A stretch of DNA of 64,000 nt from Panonychus citri (Eukaryota > Arthropoda > Arachnida > Trombidiformes > Tetranychidae), in contig NW_026515528.1 in NCBI RefSeq assembly GCF_014898815.1, positions 186,001 to 250,000 on the forward strand. The letters are read 5' to 3'. This document shows positions 38,554 through 52,121 of this stretch, piece by piece. Position 1 is the stretch's first letter; each line of letters opens with the position of its first letter. The notes beneath the pieces are model-generated. The model was not told the DNA's origin, ran no database searches, and worked only from the letters and a program-made list of their open reading frames with translations. Position numbers and translations under genes: made by a program.

Positions 38554-40461
38554 GTATCCAAAATGACTAATATAATAATTCACTAAATGGTTTTAAATAT
38601 AAATTAAGAATCCAGAATTTTGTAAAATCCCAAAAAGAAGAGCCAAAAAATTGTGAATGATAGAAGCGAAAATGAAATACAAGAGGAGAGAGAGAGAGAC
38701 CAGAGGAAGTTTGAATATGGAAAAAACAAAATGAAGAATAGAATTTCCAATAAGTGTTGATTTAGAAAAGAAGAGAAATTAAATTAAAACATAATTTAGG
38801 TATCACATTGATGATTAAAAGATTTTGGTGGCGACGAGAAAATAAAAACACTTTCTGTTAGAAGAGATGAAGAGAATAGAAGAAAAAAAAATTCTATTCT
38901 CATCAGAATGTGAGAAGAGAATAAAAATGATTTTATAAACCCAAAGAGATTAAAGAGAAAAAGAGAAAAAGAGAGAGAGAGAATAGTTTGAATATAGAAA
39001 ATTAGTGTGAGTGAGAAAGAGAGACACACAATTAAAAAACACTCAGAACATAATGTGAGATGTAATTAAAATAACAAGAATAAAAAAGATCAAAAAAACG
39101 ATCCAAACAACAATAGAGGTGACAAAATTTCCTTTCCTTAACCAGATCTCGACAATGACTAACAATCAACTGAATTAGTTTCTCTCAATAAGGTTAACCT
39201 TTTTCTCTCTCTTTCTCTCTCTTGGTCGATCTTTTCTTCTATTCTTCTGCTGCCATCTAGCGACTTAGAATGTAACCCAAATCAGGTGATTTCGTTTTGA
39301 GAAGAACATACAAATTCCCAATGTTTTGATTTCTATTTTTATCAAATTACATTTTCTTAATTGTTTTTAACTTGGTTTTCCACTTTCTACATAATTAGTT
39401 AATTGTTTTCTCTTCTCCTTAATTTACTTGTCATTATCAAGTGAAAGATAAACACGTTGAGTATCTATTTCAAGTCTAATTTTGTGTTCTTTTGGTTTTA
39501 ATATTTTTCTCTACAAAATCAGAGAGCCTAAAGATAATTTTACCACAATTAACTAATTGTTTATTGTTTGTTTTCGTTTTCTTGTTACAGATTAACTTGT
39601 CCATTTTGTTAAATTGTTTGGCCATTGGTGATCTATGAAAGAAATTCGATTATCTCTATCAACAAATTTTCGTTACAATTTCTAATTATTTCCTTAATTT
39701 TGGTCCAGGTGACTTTTGTTTTTCTACTTGATTTTATATAAGATTAACGGATAATCAATACTAATTGTCATGGAAAACTAATCATCAGTTCCTGTTGAAA
39801 TTCTGATTGATTGTTGGTTTAACTCGTAATCTAAATTTTTGAAGATTATCTCAATATCTTCCAATTCGATCAATTTATCCAGTTCATTATCCATGGATAA
39901 AAGTCACTTGGAGATTTATATTCACCTCAATCATTAGGTTTTCGGCTCGATCATCACAACTTATCAATTAGAATTCTGATGACTTAAAATTTCAAATCTT
40001 TGCGCTACTTAAAAGAAAGAGAAATAATTTCCCTCTTATCGTTTGTGCTTCTTTTTGTCTTTCTTCTTGAGAAGATTCTTAATCATCGTTCTGTCCTGAA
40101 GAGTTTAATTACAATGTGACCAAATGATAATTGTTACAAATTCTCAATCTGAATATTCCTCGTGTTCAATAATCCATTGGATTAGCGTTTGTCTTCTAGT
40201 CTATTCAAAAATACTTTGGTATAGTTTTCTTATTGTATTATCAACCAATTAATCACCGTAATAATTGATAACTTGGAGAGATCAATCAATGGAATTGTAG
40301 TCAAGCCAATTATTATCAGAGATTTTCTTGATGAGAAATCAGCTAACAAGCAATTAAACTATTATTATCTCTGTTTGACTTAATCTTTTTGATTAAATGT
40401 TACTTTTTTCCTGGTTTATTGGAACTCTAACCCATTTGATAAACAATAACTCGTGAATGAC
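38554..40461. other. Shared upstream region of noc and TPK
   Basis: Head-to-head intergenic region of 1.9 kb. It should hold the noc 5' UTR (with GA and poly-purine runs at 38690-39010), the TPK 5' UTR and both promoters. I see no TATA box that stands out. A GCCATCT-centred motif lies at 39251-39264, amid less repetitive sequence. Confidence 0.6.
39251..39264. promoter_or_regulatory. CTCF/YY1-like site between noc and TPK
   Basis: TGCCATCTAGCGAC. The reverse strand, GTCGCTAGATGGCA, resembles the CTCF core (CCASYAGRKGGCRS) at 12 of 14 positions when extended by one base. The AGATGGC part also fits YY1/Pho. Similar motifs occur at 51321 and 59161 in the other two head-to-head regions. Confidence 0.4.
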
Positions 40462-41905
40462 ATGGCTTTCAAAACCAATTTAGATACATGGTATTGGAAT
40501 CCGAACATCATTTCTCAAGAAAGTAAGTCTTTAAATCCATAATTAATTCGATTAAAATTAATTTTCTCTTCTAATTACTCTTACAGATAATCCATGTTTA
40601 CATGATGAAAATTATGCTCTGATTGTACTTAATCATGGATTAGATGATCTTAATACGAAGCAAGTTAACCATTTTGATCGTTTATGGAATTCAGGTAAAT
40701 TGTTTACAGATTATTTCTCTGATTAACTCAATTGAAACGTAACTAAATCAATTACCTCGATCTAATGGATCTTATTGTTTCATTTAGCTAAATTTAGACT
40801 ATCAGTTGACGGTGGAACCAATAATCTAATTGATCTTGGCGATTCTTATATTCCTGATTGTATTTCTGGTGATTTTGATTCAATTAAAGAATCAACTTTA
40901 AACCATTTCAAAAAATTGGTAAGTACGATTGTTAAAAACTTCAATAATCGTCTAATATAATAAACAATTAAGTTTAGAATCAGTTAGTTATGATTATGGA
41001 AACGATAATAAAACAAAATAAATGACCTTCTCCATAGACCATAAATTCAGAGATTGGTTAAGTTAATTACTATTATTTTATTGTTTTACGTAAAAACCTA
41101 ATAGCTATAACAATGAACAATTTAACTTATCGTTATACGTGGTGATCACTAAAAAACCGGACCAAACTCATCTAGCCCTTTGTTAATAGTTGCGAGTTGA
41201 ATTAGTGATAAACGTTAATTGTTTTATGATTATTTCAAGTTTTATAATTCTCATAGTGATTGTTTCAAATTGAACATTAGTTTATGATGAATTAATCATC
41301 AAATTAGTTTTATAAATCGATTGTAATTTACACTAATTGTTTGTTTGTTTTTTTGTTTTCTTTCAGAAAGTTGAGATAATCAAGACAATTGATCAAGATC
41401 ATATCGATTTTATGAAATCCTTATTTATTTTGAGTGAGAAAATCAATTCCAAGATATTAAAGATTGATTATATTATCGTTATTTGGCAAATCACCCATCG
41501 TATTGATCAAACATTTGCAAATATCAGTGCTCTTTATAAATGGTATCGAATGGTCAACCAATGTCCAATTTTCCTTCTCGATATCAAAGGTTCACTTTCA
41601 TGGTTACTACCAAAAGTAAGTATTGATCTAAATTAACTCAATTAAAGGCTAATTTTTTTCTTTTATTTCTTCTCCAGGGTAATCATGAAATAATCAGCAA
41701 CAAAGTTTCCAATTGGTGTTCATTGGTTCCGTTTGCTGGAGACACAAGAATATCATCAAGTGGATTAATGTATAATATGGATAAACTAATCCTCTCATTC
41801 AACGTCATCCTAAGTACATCAAATAAATTGGATAAGTCAATGGACAAAGTGACCTTACAGGTTGACGATAAACCAGTCTTATGGTCTCAAGAATTACTTG
41901 TTTAA
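40462..41905 (+). CDS. TPK1: Thiamin pyrophosphokinase
   Basis: Transfers pyrophosphate from ATP to thiamin, making the cofactor thiamin diphosphate in the cytosol. Five exons with GT-AG borders and consistent phase: 40462-40522, 40587-40694, 40788-40918, 41367-41615, 41678-41905, giving 258 residues, close to animal TPK1 length. Catalytic-domain motifs: SVDGGTNNL (Asp64), PDCISGDFDS (Asp85, Asp87) and IDQDHIDF (109-115). The thiamin-binding domain has NWCSLVPFAGDTRISSSGL and LSTSN near the C-terminus. Two points are odd. The usual TDF after DQD reads IDF, and the Gly-Gly-x(n)-R-x-D block keeps HRIDQ (144-148) but has IWQIT in place of the glycines. Whether it is fully active is open. It is divergent from noc and convergent with CIP4. 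Confidence 0.92.
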
Positions 41906-42727
41906 ACACTTATTTATCATCACAATTATTGTTAAATCAAAAACTTATTATTATTATTATGTAATAATTGTTAATTATTCACATTTTACTCTGTTAGTAG
42001 TTTACGTGGCTTGTTTGATAACTATTACTATTATTTACTATTATTTTTTTTTTCTGTGAAAAAAATTATGACAATTTCAGGGTTAATTTAATCAAGTAAA
42101 TTAAGAGGAAAGATTAATCATGTTTACATTATGTATCATGGAATTTGATATTCTCTTGTTGAGAAAAGAATTGAGTAAATAAGAACGAAACAAAATCAAT
42201 TGATAATAATAATTTTAATCATAAATAGATTTCTGTGAATGATTGCATTGATTTAGTTATATTCATCAACTGAACTTGATGCTAAGTCATTTGTTTGTAA
42301 CTCTCGATGTTTATTATAAATGAGATGAAACATTAAAATGAATTTAAAATTAAATCAATGACTTTGCGATTTTCCGATTTCACCACTAAGGTACCTTTAC
42401 TTTAAGCTTGTATTTTGTTTATAATGTGAGAGAGTCTGTGTATGTGTGTAGTTGAAGTAAAGTTAAAGTAAAGGGAAAAGTCTAAATCAGTTGATTGTTT
42501 GGGTTAATTGTGGTTGGAAAAATAAACAGTCTAAACAAGGTTACATAGGTTTTAGTCTCTTTTTTTTTCGACACTTTTCTTTCCTTTGTCGAGATAAATC
42601 TTGTTATTCGTCCATTTGGTTAGTCTATCCAATTGTCCTTCTCGATAATCAGAAAAACGAAATGAATTTTTCATTTTTTTTTTCTTCTCTTTTTCTCTTC
42701 TTGTATTTTTACTCCCCCTTAATTGTA
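41906..42727. other. Convergent 3' region of TPK and CIP4
   Basis: This region of 822 bp holds the 3' UTRs of TPK (+) and CIP4 (-). A TTTATT at about 42310 could be the minus-strand poly(A) signal for CIP4. No gene is visible otherwise. Confidence 0.5.
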
Positions 42728-45700
42728 TCATTTGTACAGATCACATTTCAGGTAAGATGTAGGAACAAAACCTTCTTCTTGATCATTGATACGACGAACT
42801 CGTGTCCAGCCATCGCCTTGGTCAAGTTCAACAACTTCAAATATTTCACCTTCGCCCATAGGTATGGATCCTTCACTTTGAGCTAAGATAGAATGAGAAA
42901 AAAAAAGAAATAATCTCTATTAAAATCTTTCATCATCATAAGTAGTAAGACTTTTCATTCTGTTTATCATCTATCATCCTTGAACATATTTATTTGCTCT
43001 TTTCCACCCGAAAAGTAACCATATAAATCTGACAACGTGGCCTCTTTTCTCTCTCTCTCTCACCTTCAAAACCATAGAGAGCTTGAGCTCTGCCGATAGG
43101 TGGAAGTAAAGCAGGTTCAAAGTCATCATCTTCATCGATAAACTCGGCTGCAGGGTAATTATAGCTGTTTCCATCAATTTCTTCATTGGGTCTGAAAGAA
43201 TTTATCAAAAGAGGGAGAAAGAGAGAGAGAGAGAAAGATATTATTAGTGAGTTGAAATTTGAGTCAAGTTAATGAAAATCAGGAATCATCAACATAATAT
43301 GTACCTCATTCTGAGGTAATAATGAATTTGATGTTGAAATTTGATAAAAACAAAGTTAAATGTTGACATTTTTTCATTTTGAAGTTTTTATCTTATTACA
43401 AATTTTTGATTTGATTTGATAACCAAATGAACATAAATTCTTACCCATTAGAGGAAACAGTCTCATCATATTGAGCAATGTTATGGTCATTATTACCACT
43501 ATCGGTTGTGTCATTTTTATCCGACAATGAGCTGTCAATGGCTTCGTAAGTGTCAATATGATTTGTGGCATCTTTATTATTTGAGTTATGATTATTGTAA
43601 TGTGTAGGTGTTGATGAAGGTGCTGCTGAAGTTAAACCATTGTCTCGAGTTATTTCCATGTTATTAAGAGTTGAGTTAATTGAAGATGTATTTAAATTTG
43701 AATTTGAATCATTCATTGAATTATGATTATCGTGTATGGGTGAAATTTCCTGTTTCTGACTAACACTTGAATCAGATGCGCTCCTTGACAATGAGTCTTC
43801 CGATATACTACTCGCTTTAGGTTTACGTACATTGGAGGGAGACCTTTCAGCCATACGACTGGTTCCATTTTGATTAAATTCACTTAAATAACCTTCAAAT
43901 TTTCTTAATTCATTTTGTAGTTTATCCATTTTTTGACTACTCTCGGAAAGCTTATCCTCCAATGTGGTAGCATCACCGAAATTGTGATTCTGTTCATAAA
44001 CATGTTTCATCTTCATCAGTCCATCCCTAAAGGGTAACACAGTTAGAGAATAGAAAAACAAAAAAAAAGAATGAAAAAGATAAATTAGTGAATAATGATA
44101 ATGATTATTATTATTATTAATGATCACCGATAATTATAATGATTAATTTCGTGTGATTAGTTGGATAAATTTTCGTCTGATAATCATCAAGTTTCAATGG
44201 AAAAAAAAAATTCAACACAAGATGATAACAGTTAAAATAAAACCGTTAATGAGGATAACAACAATAACCATATAATCAAGTTATATAACCAATCCTATTG
44301 AATGATAATCACATGTTGTTAGTTAATTGTTGATGGTCGTTAAAACAATTTCATATCATTTACAAATCATTCAATTGGTTTCAATTCCATATACAGAGTT
44401 GTACGATGTAGCTATTTATCAATGGTGGGAGGAGGTTAAAGATTTACGTTTCCATAATTACTGTTAATTAAAAGTAACTCTCTTCCAATGAATATACTTT
44501 TTGACAATCACAATGATGATCAAAAGTGATCACCTTTGTGTCAATTACGCACCAAGGATATTAATCATAACTCCTCTGTTTTCACTGAACACTCTGTAAT
44601 CAAGGATGAAATAATTAGGATCAAATTTAATTCACTCAAAAGTATCATCATCATCATCACAGAAATTGGGAGTTGTTCAATTAAAAAGAGGTATCTTTTA
44701 AATGGGGCCAATCAATGGGGCCAATAGCAATCAAAATCAAATAAGATAACAAGTCAACATCATTTTGTTTTTTTTTTGCTTGTTTCATAATCATTATCAT
44801 CGTCATCATCATCACCATTTGATCATGATAAAAACAAAATAACTGTAATCATAATAATATGAATAAGAAACAATGAAAAGGGTCAATAGTGTTGCTTGGA
44901 TACATTAAAACTAATCAACAGGTTAACCCTTAATGTTGTGCTTTAAGCAAAAAATGTCCTTAAATCAATTCATTCATAATTAGTTTAACATTAATCAAAT
45001 TAACAATTGATAAATCTCATTGGACGTGATTTGTGAAATTGAGTTGTTACTGATTAACTTATTGTTAGATTAAAAAATTAAGAGTAATAGTTTTTTTATC
45101 CTTCTCTTCACTGTAATCAGTCAATCTTCTTGAATTAATCAAGATTTAGGTGTTGAGATAATTATCAACAACAACAACAATAACAATTTAGTCTGAAAAC
45201 AACAAAACAACAAGTAAATTAAAACGAAATGATAACGGGAGTTTAACGGGAAAAAGGAAAAGCGGAAGGAAAGAGAGATCAGAATTAAAAGAGAAACAGA
45301 AATACAATGAGATGAGAGAGGATAATGGATGATAATGATGATCGAGGCTCATCATTATCACCTTTAACCACTTTCAACTGAATCAAAGATAAAGTGATCA
45401 TTTGAATATATATTTTGATTAGTTGAATAACAGTAACGTGTTAATTGTGTTTCCAATTAACGATAACAATGTAACAAAGATCAGAAAGTTAATTAGACTA
45501 ATTAATAAGATTGACCTGTTAGTTTATCTTTTCAGTGGCAAACAAAAAGATCAATTGAAATAAATTGTGTAATTGTCTTAATTGTGATGAAAATAATTGA
45601 ATGAGAATCAAATGTATCATTAATTGTAAGCAAGAAGAAAAAGAAAAAAGAGAAAGTGAATTCATTTGTAGAAAAAAGAAGATTCAATTCAAAAGATTTG

Positions 45701-48700
45701 CTAACTTATTGTTATTGTTGTAATTTGTAATTCTCTCAAAGTTGGTAATCGAGTGAATGAAAAACTGGACATGAAGAGGTGAAAATGTATCAGCGAATGA
45801 TGAAAGAAAAGGTAAATTAAGATTAAATGAGAGAGATAAAAGATGACGATGAGAAAAGATTGTCAGTCAAGCAAATAATGTGCATCTTAAACTTTCAACA
45901 AAACCATCAACAAGTAACAATAACAACTTTTTCATGGCATCGAATTGCCAATTCATTTTCTCACATCAACATACAGGGTCATTGATGAAGGATTCATTAA
46001 GGATCATGATGATTATAAATGAAATGGATTTGAGGCAAAGGTCAGGGAAGAAGAGGCAAGAGAGAGAGAGAGAGAGAGAGAGAAAAGTAAGAGATGATGA
46101 AGATGAAAAGGGGTTTAAGGAAGAGAAAGAGAGAGAAGCAAATTCCAGTGATCATCATCATCAATAACCTGATTGAAGTTAATCATCTGAAAATGATATT
46201 ATTTTGATGATTAGTGGTACTTTTGCAATTTGTTTTTACAGGTAATGCAATAAAATAATTTAAAAGTTATTAAATCAATTTTTGTGAAACCTTTTATTAC
46301 ACTTTCGCCAGGAACCACACAAACTCAGACACTCACACTAATCTTAAATCGTTATTATCTACTTTTTCATTCTAATTATAATGTTTTTCTATCCTAACTA
46401 CTTTTTACCTTGGCATCATTTTCTTGTCACTTTATGTTAAATATATCACAAGAGTGACATTTAAACATAAATTGTTGTTGTTGCTACAGTTGACATTATG
46501 CTTATGCATGTTGTAGATGTTGATGATGATTATGTGTTGGTGAATTTTAATAAACATAAAATTCATGGTAAGGGTATAAATCTAAATTGAATGATCGAAT
46601 GTAATTACCAGCATCACCAACATTCAATTGTAATCAGAGTAATGAAAAAAAAAACTAAATTAAAAAAAAAGGCAACATGATGCGTTTGGGTCAGAGTTAA
46701 TGTGAAAAAATTAACTGAAAAACTACAAACTCAGAGCCAGTTATTAAATTATCATGATACATTCAACATTAGAAGGTAACAATTAACTTAAATTATGACG
46801 GAAAGTGGTGATGGCCAGACAATAACGCTAATGGTGATAAAAGAGTTACCTTAGAGCACTAGAGTTTTCCTATCTCATGAGAAATGATAAATTCACAATC
46901 AAATTATCAAATATTATCAATTAATTTGAAATTGGATTTTTCGAATTTTTTATCATGATTTTAGTCAGTAAGATAAAATAACTGATTGTAGAAACTAAAA
47001 TGAAACAATTTCACCTGACTAAATATGATTAAAATTAATTATGAAAGATATGTAATCAGGCATTGAAAGGATGGAATCAAAAATGGAAATAACAAAAGAA
47101 ACGATTGAAAATGAATCAGAATAAAGGTTGAGGGAGAGAGAGAGAGAGAGAGAAAGAGAAATTCAACCAAATGATGAATTAATTATCACCAGGAGACTAG
47201 TCTGAAAATCATTCAACTACTACAAACAGTAATTACCATAAAAAATAATGAACACAAGATTCAAAAAATAGAAAGGGAGAAGATAAGAAAACAATGCTGA
47301 AGATACGGTAATGCAAAAATAATTCAACTCATTTGAATAATGGGGGAGATAGTGAAAAATAATAGACACTAACAAGAAATTATCAGATGTGTATTCAGTT
47401 ATATTCTGAGTTCGGGGTTAGGAAATGGCGAAATCGAGTGCGGTAACCCGATGGCCTGGAATGATAGAGATGATGAAGATGAAGATGGAGAGAGGGGGAT
47501 AAGCAGAGAAAGGAGGTGATGATGATATTCATGTCTTCTTGTTAAATCCAATTAGTAGAAGTAGTTTTGTGGTATTGAAAGTTGTTCAAGTTGAAGTGAT
47601 GGCTCTTTTTGAGTTTTGTTGATTGTTGTATTAATATCATTGAAATAATTTCAACATTTGTATACTAAAAACAATCTAATAGATATCCAAGTCCAAACAT
47701 GATCGTGAGTCGGTCATTGAGATGATGAGAAAGATATAAACACAACAATATCAAAATATATGCATATTATCATATATTTTTTTAAATATACAAACACAGT
47801 AAGAAGATGATGAAAACATGATAAATGTGACCATTCACTGAAGATGATCCAAAAAAAATGATTCACGATGTAAGGAAAAACGTTTTTGGCTGACCGGATA
47901 GTTGATTGTTCAGTATCCATAATTCAAACTTGCTTGGATGATTTTATGTATGTAATATGTATAAAAGAGACGGATGAATGATGATGACCACTCGTTAAGG
48001 GAGAGTAAGACCAGGCCAACAGACCGGTAGGTAGGTAAATCCAAGGATTATGGAGAGATGATGATGATGATGATGATGTGAGCTTATTTACTTGCTAGTT
48101 TGGTTCAATGATTATGCGATTGCTTGTATGTTACTGTTGTTGTTGCCTCATTAATGTTGTTTGTTACTGTGTATTATTGTTGATACTTTACACAAGAAGT
48201 AAAAAACAGAATAGGGTGCACACACACACAAAATATCTGGTATACATACTTCACAATAAGTCAGGTATATGTAGTTAATATTTAACTAAATATAATGAAC
48301 TCACTCATTTGAAACTTTCCTTGTTTTTTTTCTCTCTCTCTCTTTTAATAGTGAAAGTAACTTAAAAAATGTAGATTTAAGGTTGATGGATAAAGTAATA
48401 AAGGTAATAAAAGTTTTGAGTTACGTTAATTTTACCATTGACATACTAACCTAACATTAGTTTCTTGAACAATTTGAGATTTGATTGAATCAATTTTCTC
48501 TGTTAATCGTTTCCTCCTTTGAACTGGTGGTAACTCAGCGTAGTCATCCTTAATATCCTCATTTGATGTCTATGGTGATAATCATTTTTAAAAGATGATT
48601 GTTGAGATGAAGTAAAAGTGGAAAATAAAAACAAAAGTTAGTTTCGCAGTGTAAATAACAAGCTAGTAACAGTATTTTCAGGTGAGTGTGTCTAGCAAGT

Positions 48701-50871
48701 AATTGTGAATATGTGAGGTGTTTTATAAAAAGAAAAGCATATCAATGTATCATGCTTTTAGTGATAAAGACAAAACGTCAAATAAAAAAACCGAAAAGAA
48801 ATAAAGATACGAGAGAGTAAAAGAGAGAGAGAGAGTGCGGGAAAGAAAAAAAAGAGATGATAGATAAGTTTAAGTAAAGAATAAACGGGATAAGAGATGA
48901 TAAAGAAAAAGATGAGTATATAAGTAGGTGGAAAAGTAAAAAAGATTCAAGAAAAAAAAACGGTGGTGTGAGAGAGCGATGAGAATAGCATGAAGATGAG
49001 CAAGGGTGAAGGTGAGTTGTAACTTGAATTGAAGCAGAAACTTACACAGAATATGATTAAGAGTAGAAGAGAAGACAAGAAGTAGATGATAGAAGAAAAA
49101 GAGAAAAGAGAAAAAGATCATTGAGATATTTTGAGATCGTAGAATAATGGATTTGGATAAAGAGAGAGAGAAAGAGATAAATAGATGAGAAAATATAGAC
49201 GAACATCGATTAACTTGAGCTAAAAATATGAAGAGAAATTACTATGGTTTGAGAAAAGAGAATAGAAAAACGAAAGATTAAGATGACAAATAAGTGTTAC
49301 CTTATTGGATCCGAAAAGATTGAATAATCCAACTCTTTTTCTTATTTTAAGATTCAGTGTATCTTTACCATGCCTTATGGTTTCAGGTCTCATGCTAATA
49401 TGATGATAATTTGAGGAGTGATTTGAAATATTGTCACTTAATGGTCTCGGATTGTTAAGATCTTCAAATGGTATATCATCCGGAGGTTCCATTCCAGATT
49501 TATAACGTTCTATCACTAAAACACAATCATTACGTCCATCAATTGTTTCAGAGGCAATTATGATTCCTTCTAAACACTTATTAATTATCGGTGTAACTTT
49601 TTGCTGTATCACAGCAGTTTCTCTGATAAAATCTTTTATACAGGCTATACGACGTTCCTCCATTGCTTGGAATCTTTGAAAAACCATAGGTAATAGTTCA
49701 TTATAATGTAACCTTTGATGTTCATTTGCGAGTTGAAGGTATTTGGCATATTCAGTTTTAGATTCTTCACACATTTGACTTTTGGCTGTTGAACTGAGTT
49801 TTGCTTTCTCAACTTCAGCTCGGCTAAGATTTAGGTCGGCATCAACCCTTAAAAAATTTTCTTGAGCTTTTTCGGCTTCCCTGTAAGCTTTTTCATAAGA
49901 TTTTTTGGCTTTGTCCAACTGTGCTAGCGATCCGGCTAACGTGGTCTGGTGTTTTTGTCCCTCATTTAATATCCTTTTACGTTCTTCTTTCATTTCTTTA
50001 ACCAGTAATGCTATTTGTTTAACTATAACACCCATCATGTTTTCAGCGATTACTTCATGTTGACCAGCGAGATCCGTGATTTCCTGTAGCATCATCATGA
50101 AGGCTTTTAAATAGCTGAACCTGTAAGGAGAGGAAAAAAAAGAAGGCAAAGAAAGTGGAGGGAGAGAAAGAGAGGTTAGTAACAAATAGGAAAGAGAGAG
50201 AGAGAGAAAGAGAAAGAGAGGATGAAAAAGAGAAGAAAGAAGAGATAGTGATAAATAAAAACAAGATACATGGCTGAAGGGATGAAGAACTGATGAAGGG
50301 AGAGAGAGAAAATTGAAGAGGATTGTAAAAGGAAAAAAAAGAGAGAAGGATGCTAATGGACTCACTGTTGGTCTTCTTCATCTTTTTTCTTAAATTGATG
50401 ATTTTTAACTAGTCTTCTTAATTTTGATGCATATTCCGTCTCGATTGCACATCTTTCTTTAACAAAAGAGCCAAATTTGTCCAAAAATTCAATACCCTTA
50501 TGAGTATGACAGCTTATATTTTCATATTGATCCTGGAGAAGAAAAAAAAAATGAGACAAGAAAAATTTGAAAAAGGTGACACAAGTTAAAGAGACAGAAA
50601 GAAAGAAACAATTGAAAACAGTCAGTCAGAAATTCAGTGATTGTGAGATAAAGAAAAGAGAATAAGAAAAATGAACAACCCGAATAACATTGACAAGAGG
50701 AAAAAAAGTAAAATAATCCTAGTAAAAAGTAAGAACCAAAAAAGAAGAAGAAACGAATGAAGCTTCTCTTTTTCTCTATAGCCAACGCCTTATTGGTTTT
50801 TTCTTCTTTTTTACCTTACCCTGGGCTAGTGATTCCATTCAACTTACCCATAATTCAACTCCCCAACTCAT
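42728..50871 (-). CDS. Cip4: CIP4/Toca-1 family F-BAR, HR1 and SH3 adaptor
   Basis: Membrane-curving adaptor that links Cdc42 to WASP/N-WASP-driven actin assembly during endocytosis. Seven exons on the minus strand, all phases agreeing: 50871-50848, 50532-50366, 50120-49301, 48569-48451, 44026-43445, 43191-43064, 42882-42728, giving 664 residues. It starts MSWGVELWDQYEN, the typical CIP4 opening. The F-BAR domain covers about 1-290. The HR1 coiled coil (Cdc42-binding) starts in exon 4 (RRKRLTEKIDSIKSQI) and runs to about residue 425. A Ser/Asn-rich linker with AERSPSNVRKPKASSISEDS follows. The SH3 domain covers about 604-662 (ALYGFEG, GDGWTRVRR, GFVPTSYL). Intron 4 is 4.4 kb and holds only simple sequence, apart from a GC-rich hairpin at 47412-47451. 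Length and domain order match the family. Confidence 0.95.
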
Positions 50872-51881
50872 TGTGGAAAATTGTATATACACACATACAC
50901 TAGCAACAATTTATCTCTCCGTGATTATACTAATGAGATGTTGAAGTTGTCGTTGTTGTTGATGTTGTTAATTCTTGGTATCCTTTAAAATATACACACA
51001 TATACACATTCACAGAAAAGCACAAAAATCTGTTGACGGAAAAGGACAAAAAATAATTGATCTTTTATATGATTTAAATCAATTGTTTCCACTTAAAAAG
51101 ACAACCAATTGTTAATCAAGTTTCAAAATAATCAAACTATCCAGTTAAAAAATAATTAACAATCAAAAATAATTCATTCATTTAAACTAATCTTTAATTA
51201 ATCAAAATGAATCATTTCATTTCATCAGAAGGTCTCAACAAATAAACAGAACATTCAAGAGGAGATTAAGAGAGACACCTGACGATGAACAAATAAACTA
51301 TTCGAAAGAAAACAAATGTGTCGCCATCTCTTGTTCATAAACTAATCAAATTCGAGTTGAATTTTCTTTCACTTAAATTGTTTCCGATTTCAACTTGTTA
51401 ACAGTTTTGATATTTTATTATTAATACATTTGATTATTTGTGTTATTTGATAGTTTTGGATCAATTGAATGTTGATGATTAGTGATGACTTGATTGAAAA
51501 TTGAATTAGAGTCTCATCTTCTCATTGATAAGTCGAGATCAAAGTTAATTGATGATGAAAATGAAATTTTCGAAAAATTAATCAACTAAATAAAATTAAA
51601 CTAAAAAATGACATTAATTACGAGGATATCTAATATTGAAATTGGACATTCATTACTTTGATTTCTGACAAAAGTCTTCTGAATAAAAACTTAATACCAA
51701 AAGTTTCATGATTGCTCATCAATCATGATTTTACTTTCTGATCGTTATTTAGACAGCTGATTTTGAATAAACATTAATTTTACATGATACAAGTTTTCAG
51801 TATAAACTAATTTTCATTAAGTTTGGTCTATGGTAAAGATTAATTTAGATAATTTTAAATTGTTTTTGAAGGCGTAAAATT
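50872..51881. other. Shared upstream region of CIP4 and the secreted-peptide frame
   Basis: Head-to-head intergenic region of 1 kb. It contains CA-type runs (50886-50900, 50994-51008) and a GCCATCT-centred motif at 51321-51334. No gene seen. Confidence 0.55.
51321..51334. promoter_or_regulatory. CTCF/YY1-like site upstream of CIP4
   Basis: TCGCCATCTCTTGT. The reverse strand, ACAAGAGATGGCGA, shares AGATGGC with the motifs at 39251 and 59161. It is about 450 bases upstream of the CIP4 start codon. It is the weakest of the three as a CTCF match and closer to YY1 (AGATGGCG). Confidence 0.35.
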
Positions 51882-52121
51882 ATGCATATTATTAAATTTC
51901 AATATACCTCCCTCGAAATGATTTTATTAAATATTTTCTTGTTGGTCCAATATTCTAGTTTCGTCTTAATTTTGGCAGGAATTGCTTGTGGCAATGGTAC
52001 CGTTGCCTCATCTATTGCTAGTTTAGGTGACAACGATGATGCCTTTGCTGGTGCTTCTGGTGCTTCTGCCGCTTCCTCTGCTGGTGCCGCTAGTGCTGGT
52101 GTTTATGGTCATGGTAAATAG
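51882..52121 (+). CDS. Small Ala/Gly/Ser-rich secreted-type protein (hypothetical)
   Basis: A 79-codon frame. I do not recognise it. The first 37 or so residues include a long hydrophobic stretch (MILLNIFLLVQYSSFVLIL from residue 13) ending at AGIACG, which looks like a signal peptide. An inner start at Met13 would give a more typical one. The mature part is almost entirely Ala, Gly and Ser with a few Asp (GASGASAASSAGAASAG) and ends YGHGK. The tail is clearly richer in G and C than its surroundings, which supports coding. Such composition is common in silk-like or cuticle-associated proteins, but that is only inference. It could also be the last exon of a longer gene. It lies 684 bases upstream of the HERPUD-like gene. 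Confidence 0.5.
   Translation: MHIIKFQYTSLEMILLNIFLLVQYSSFVLILAGIACGNGTVASSIASLGDNDDAFAGASGASAASSAGAASAGVYGHGK

Noticed and set aside
48870..49121. Minus-strand hydrophobic frame within the CIP4 gene
   Set aside because: Lies in the intron between exons 3 and 4 and consists of purine-run antisense. No splice signals place it in the transcript.
51882..52121. Missing ubiquitin-like exon of the HERPUD-like gene
   Set aside because: Composition is Ala/Gly/Ser with a signal-like leader and a stop codon. No ubiquitin-fold pattern.
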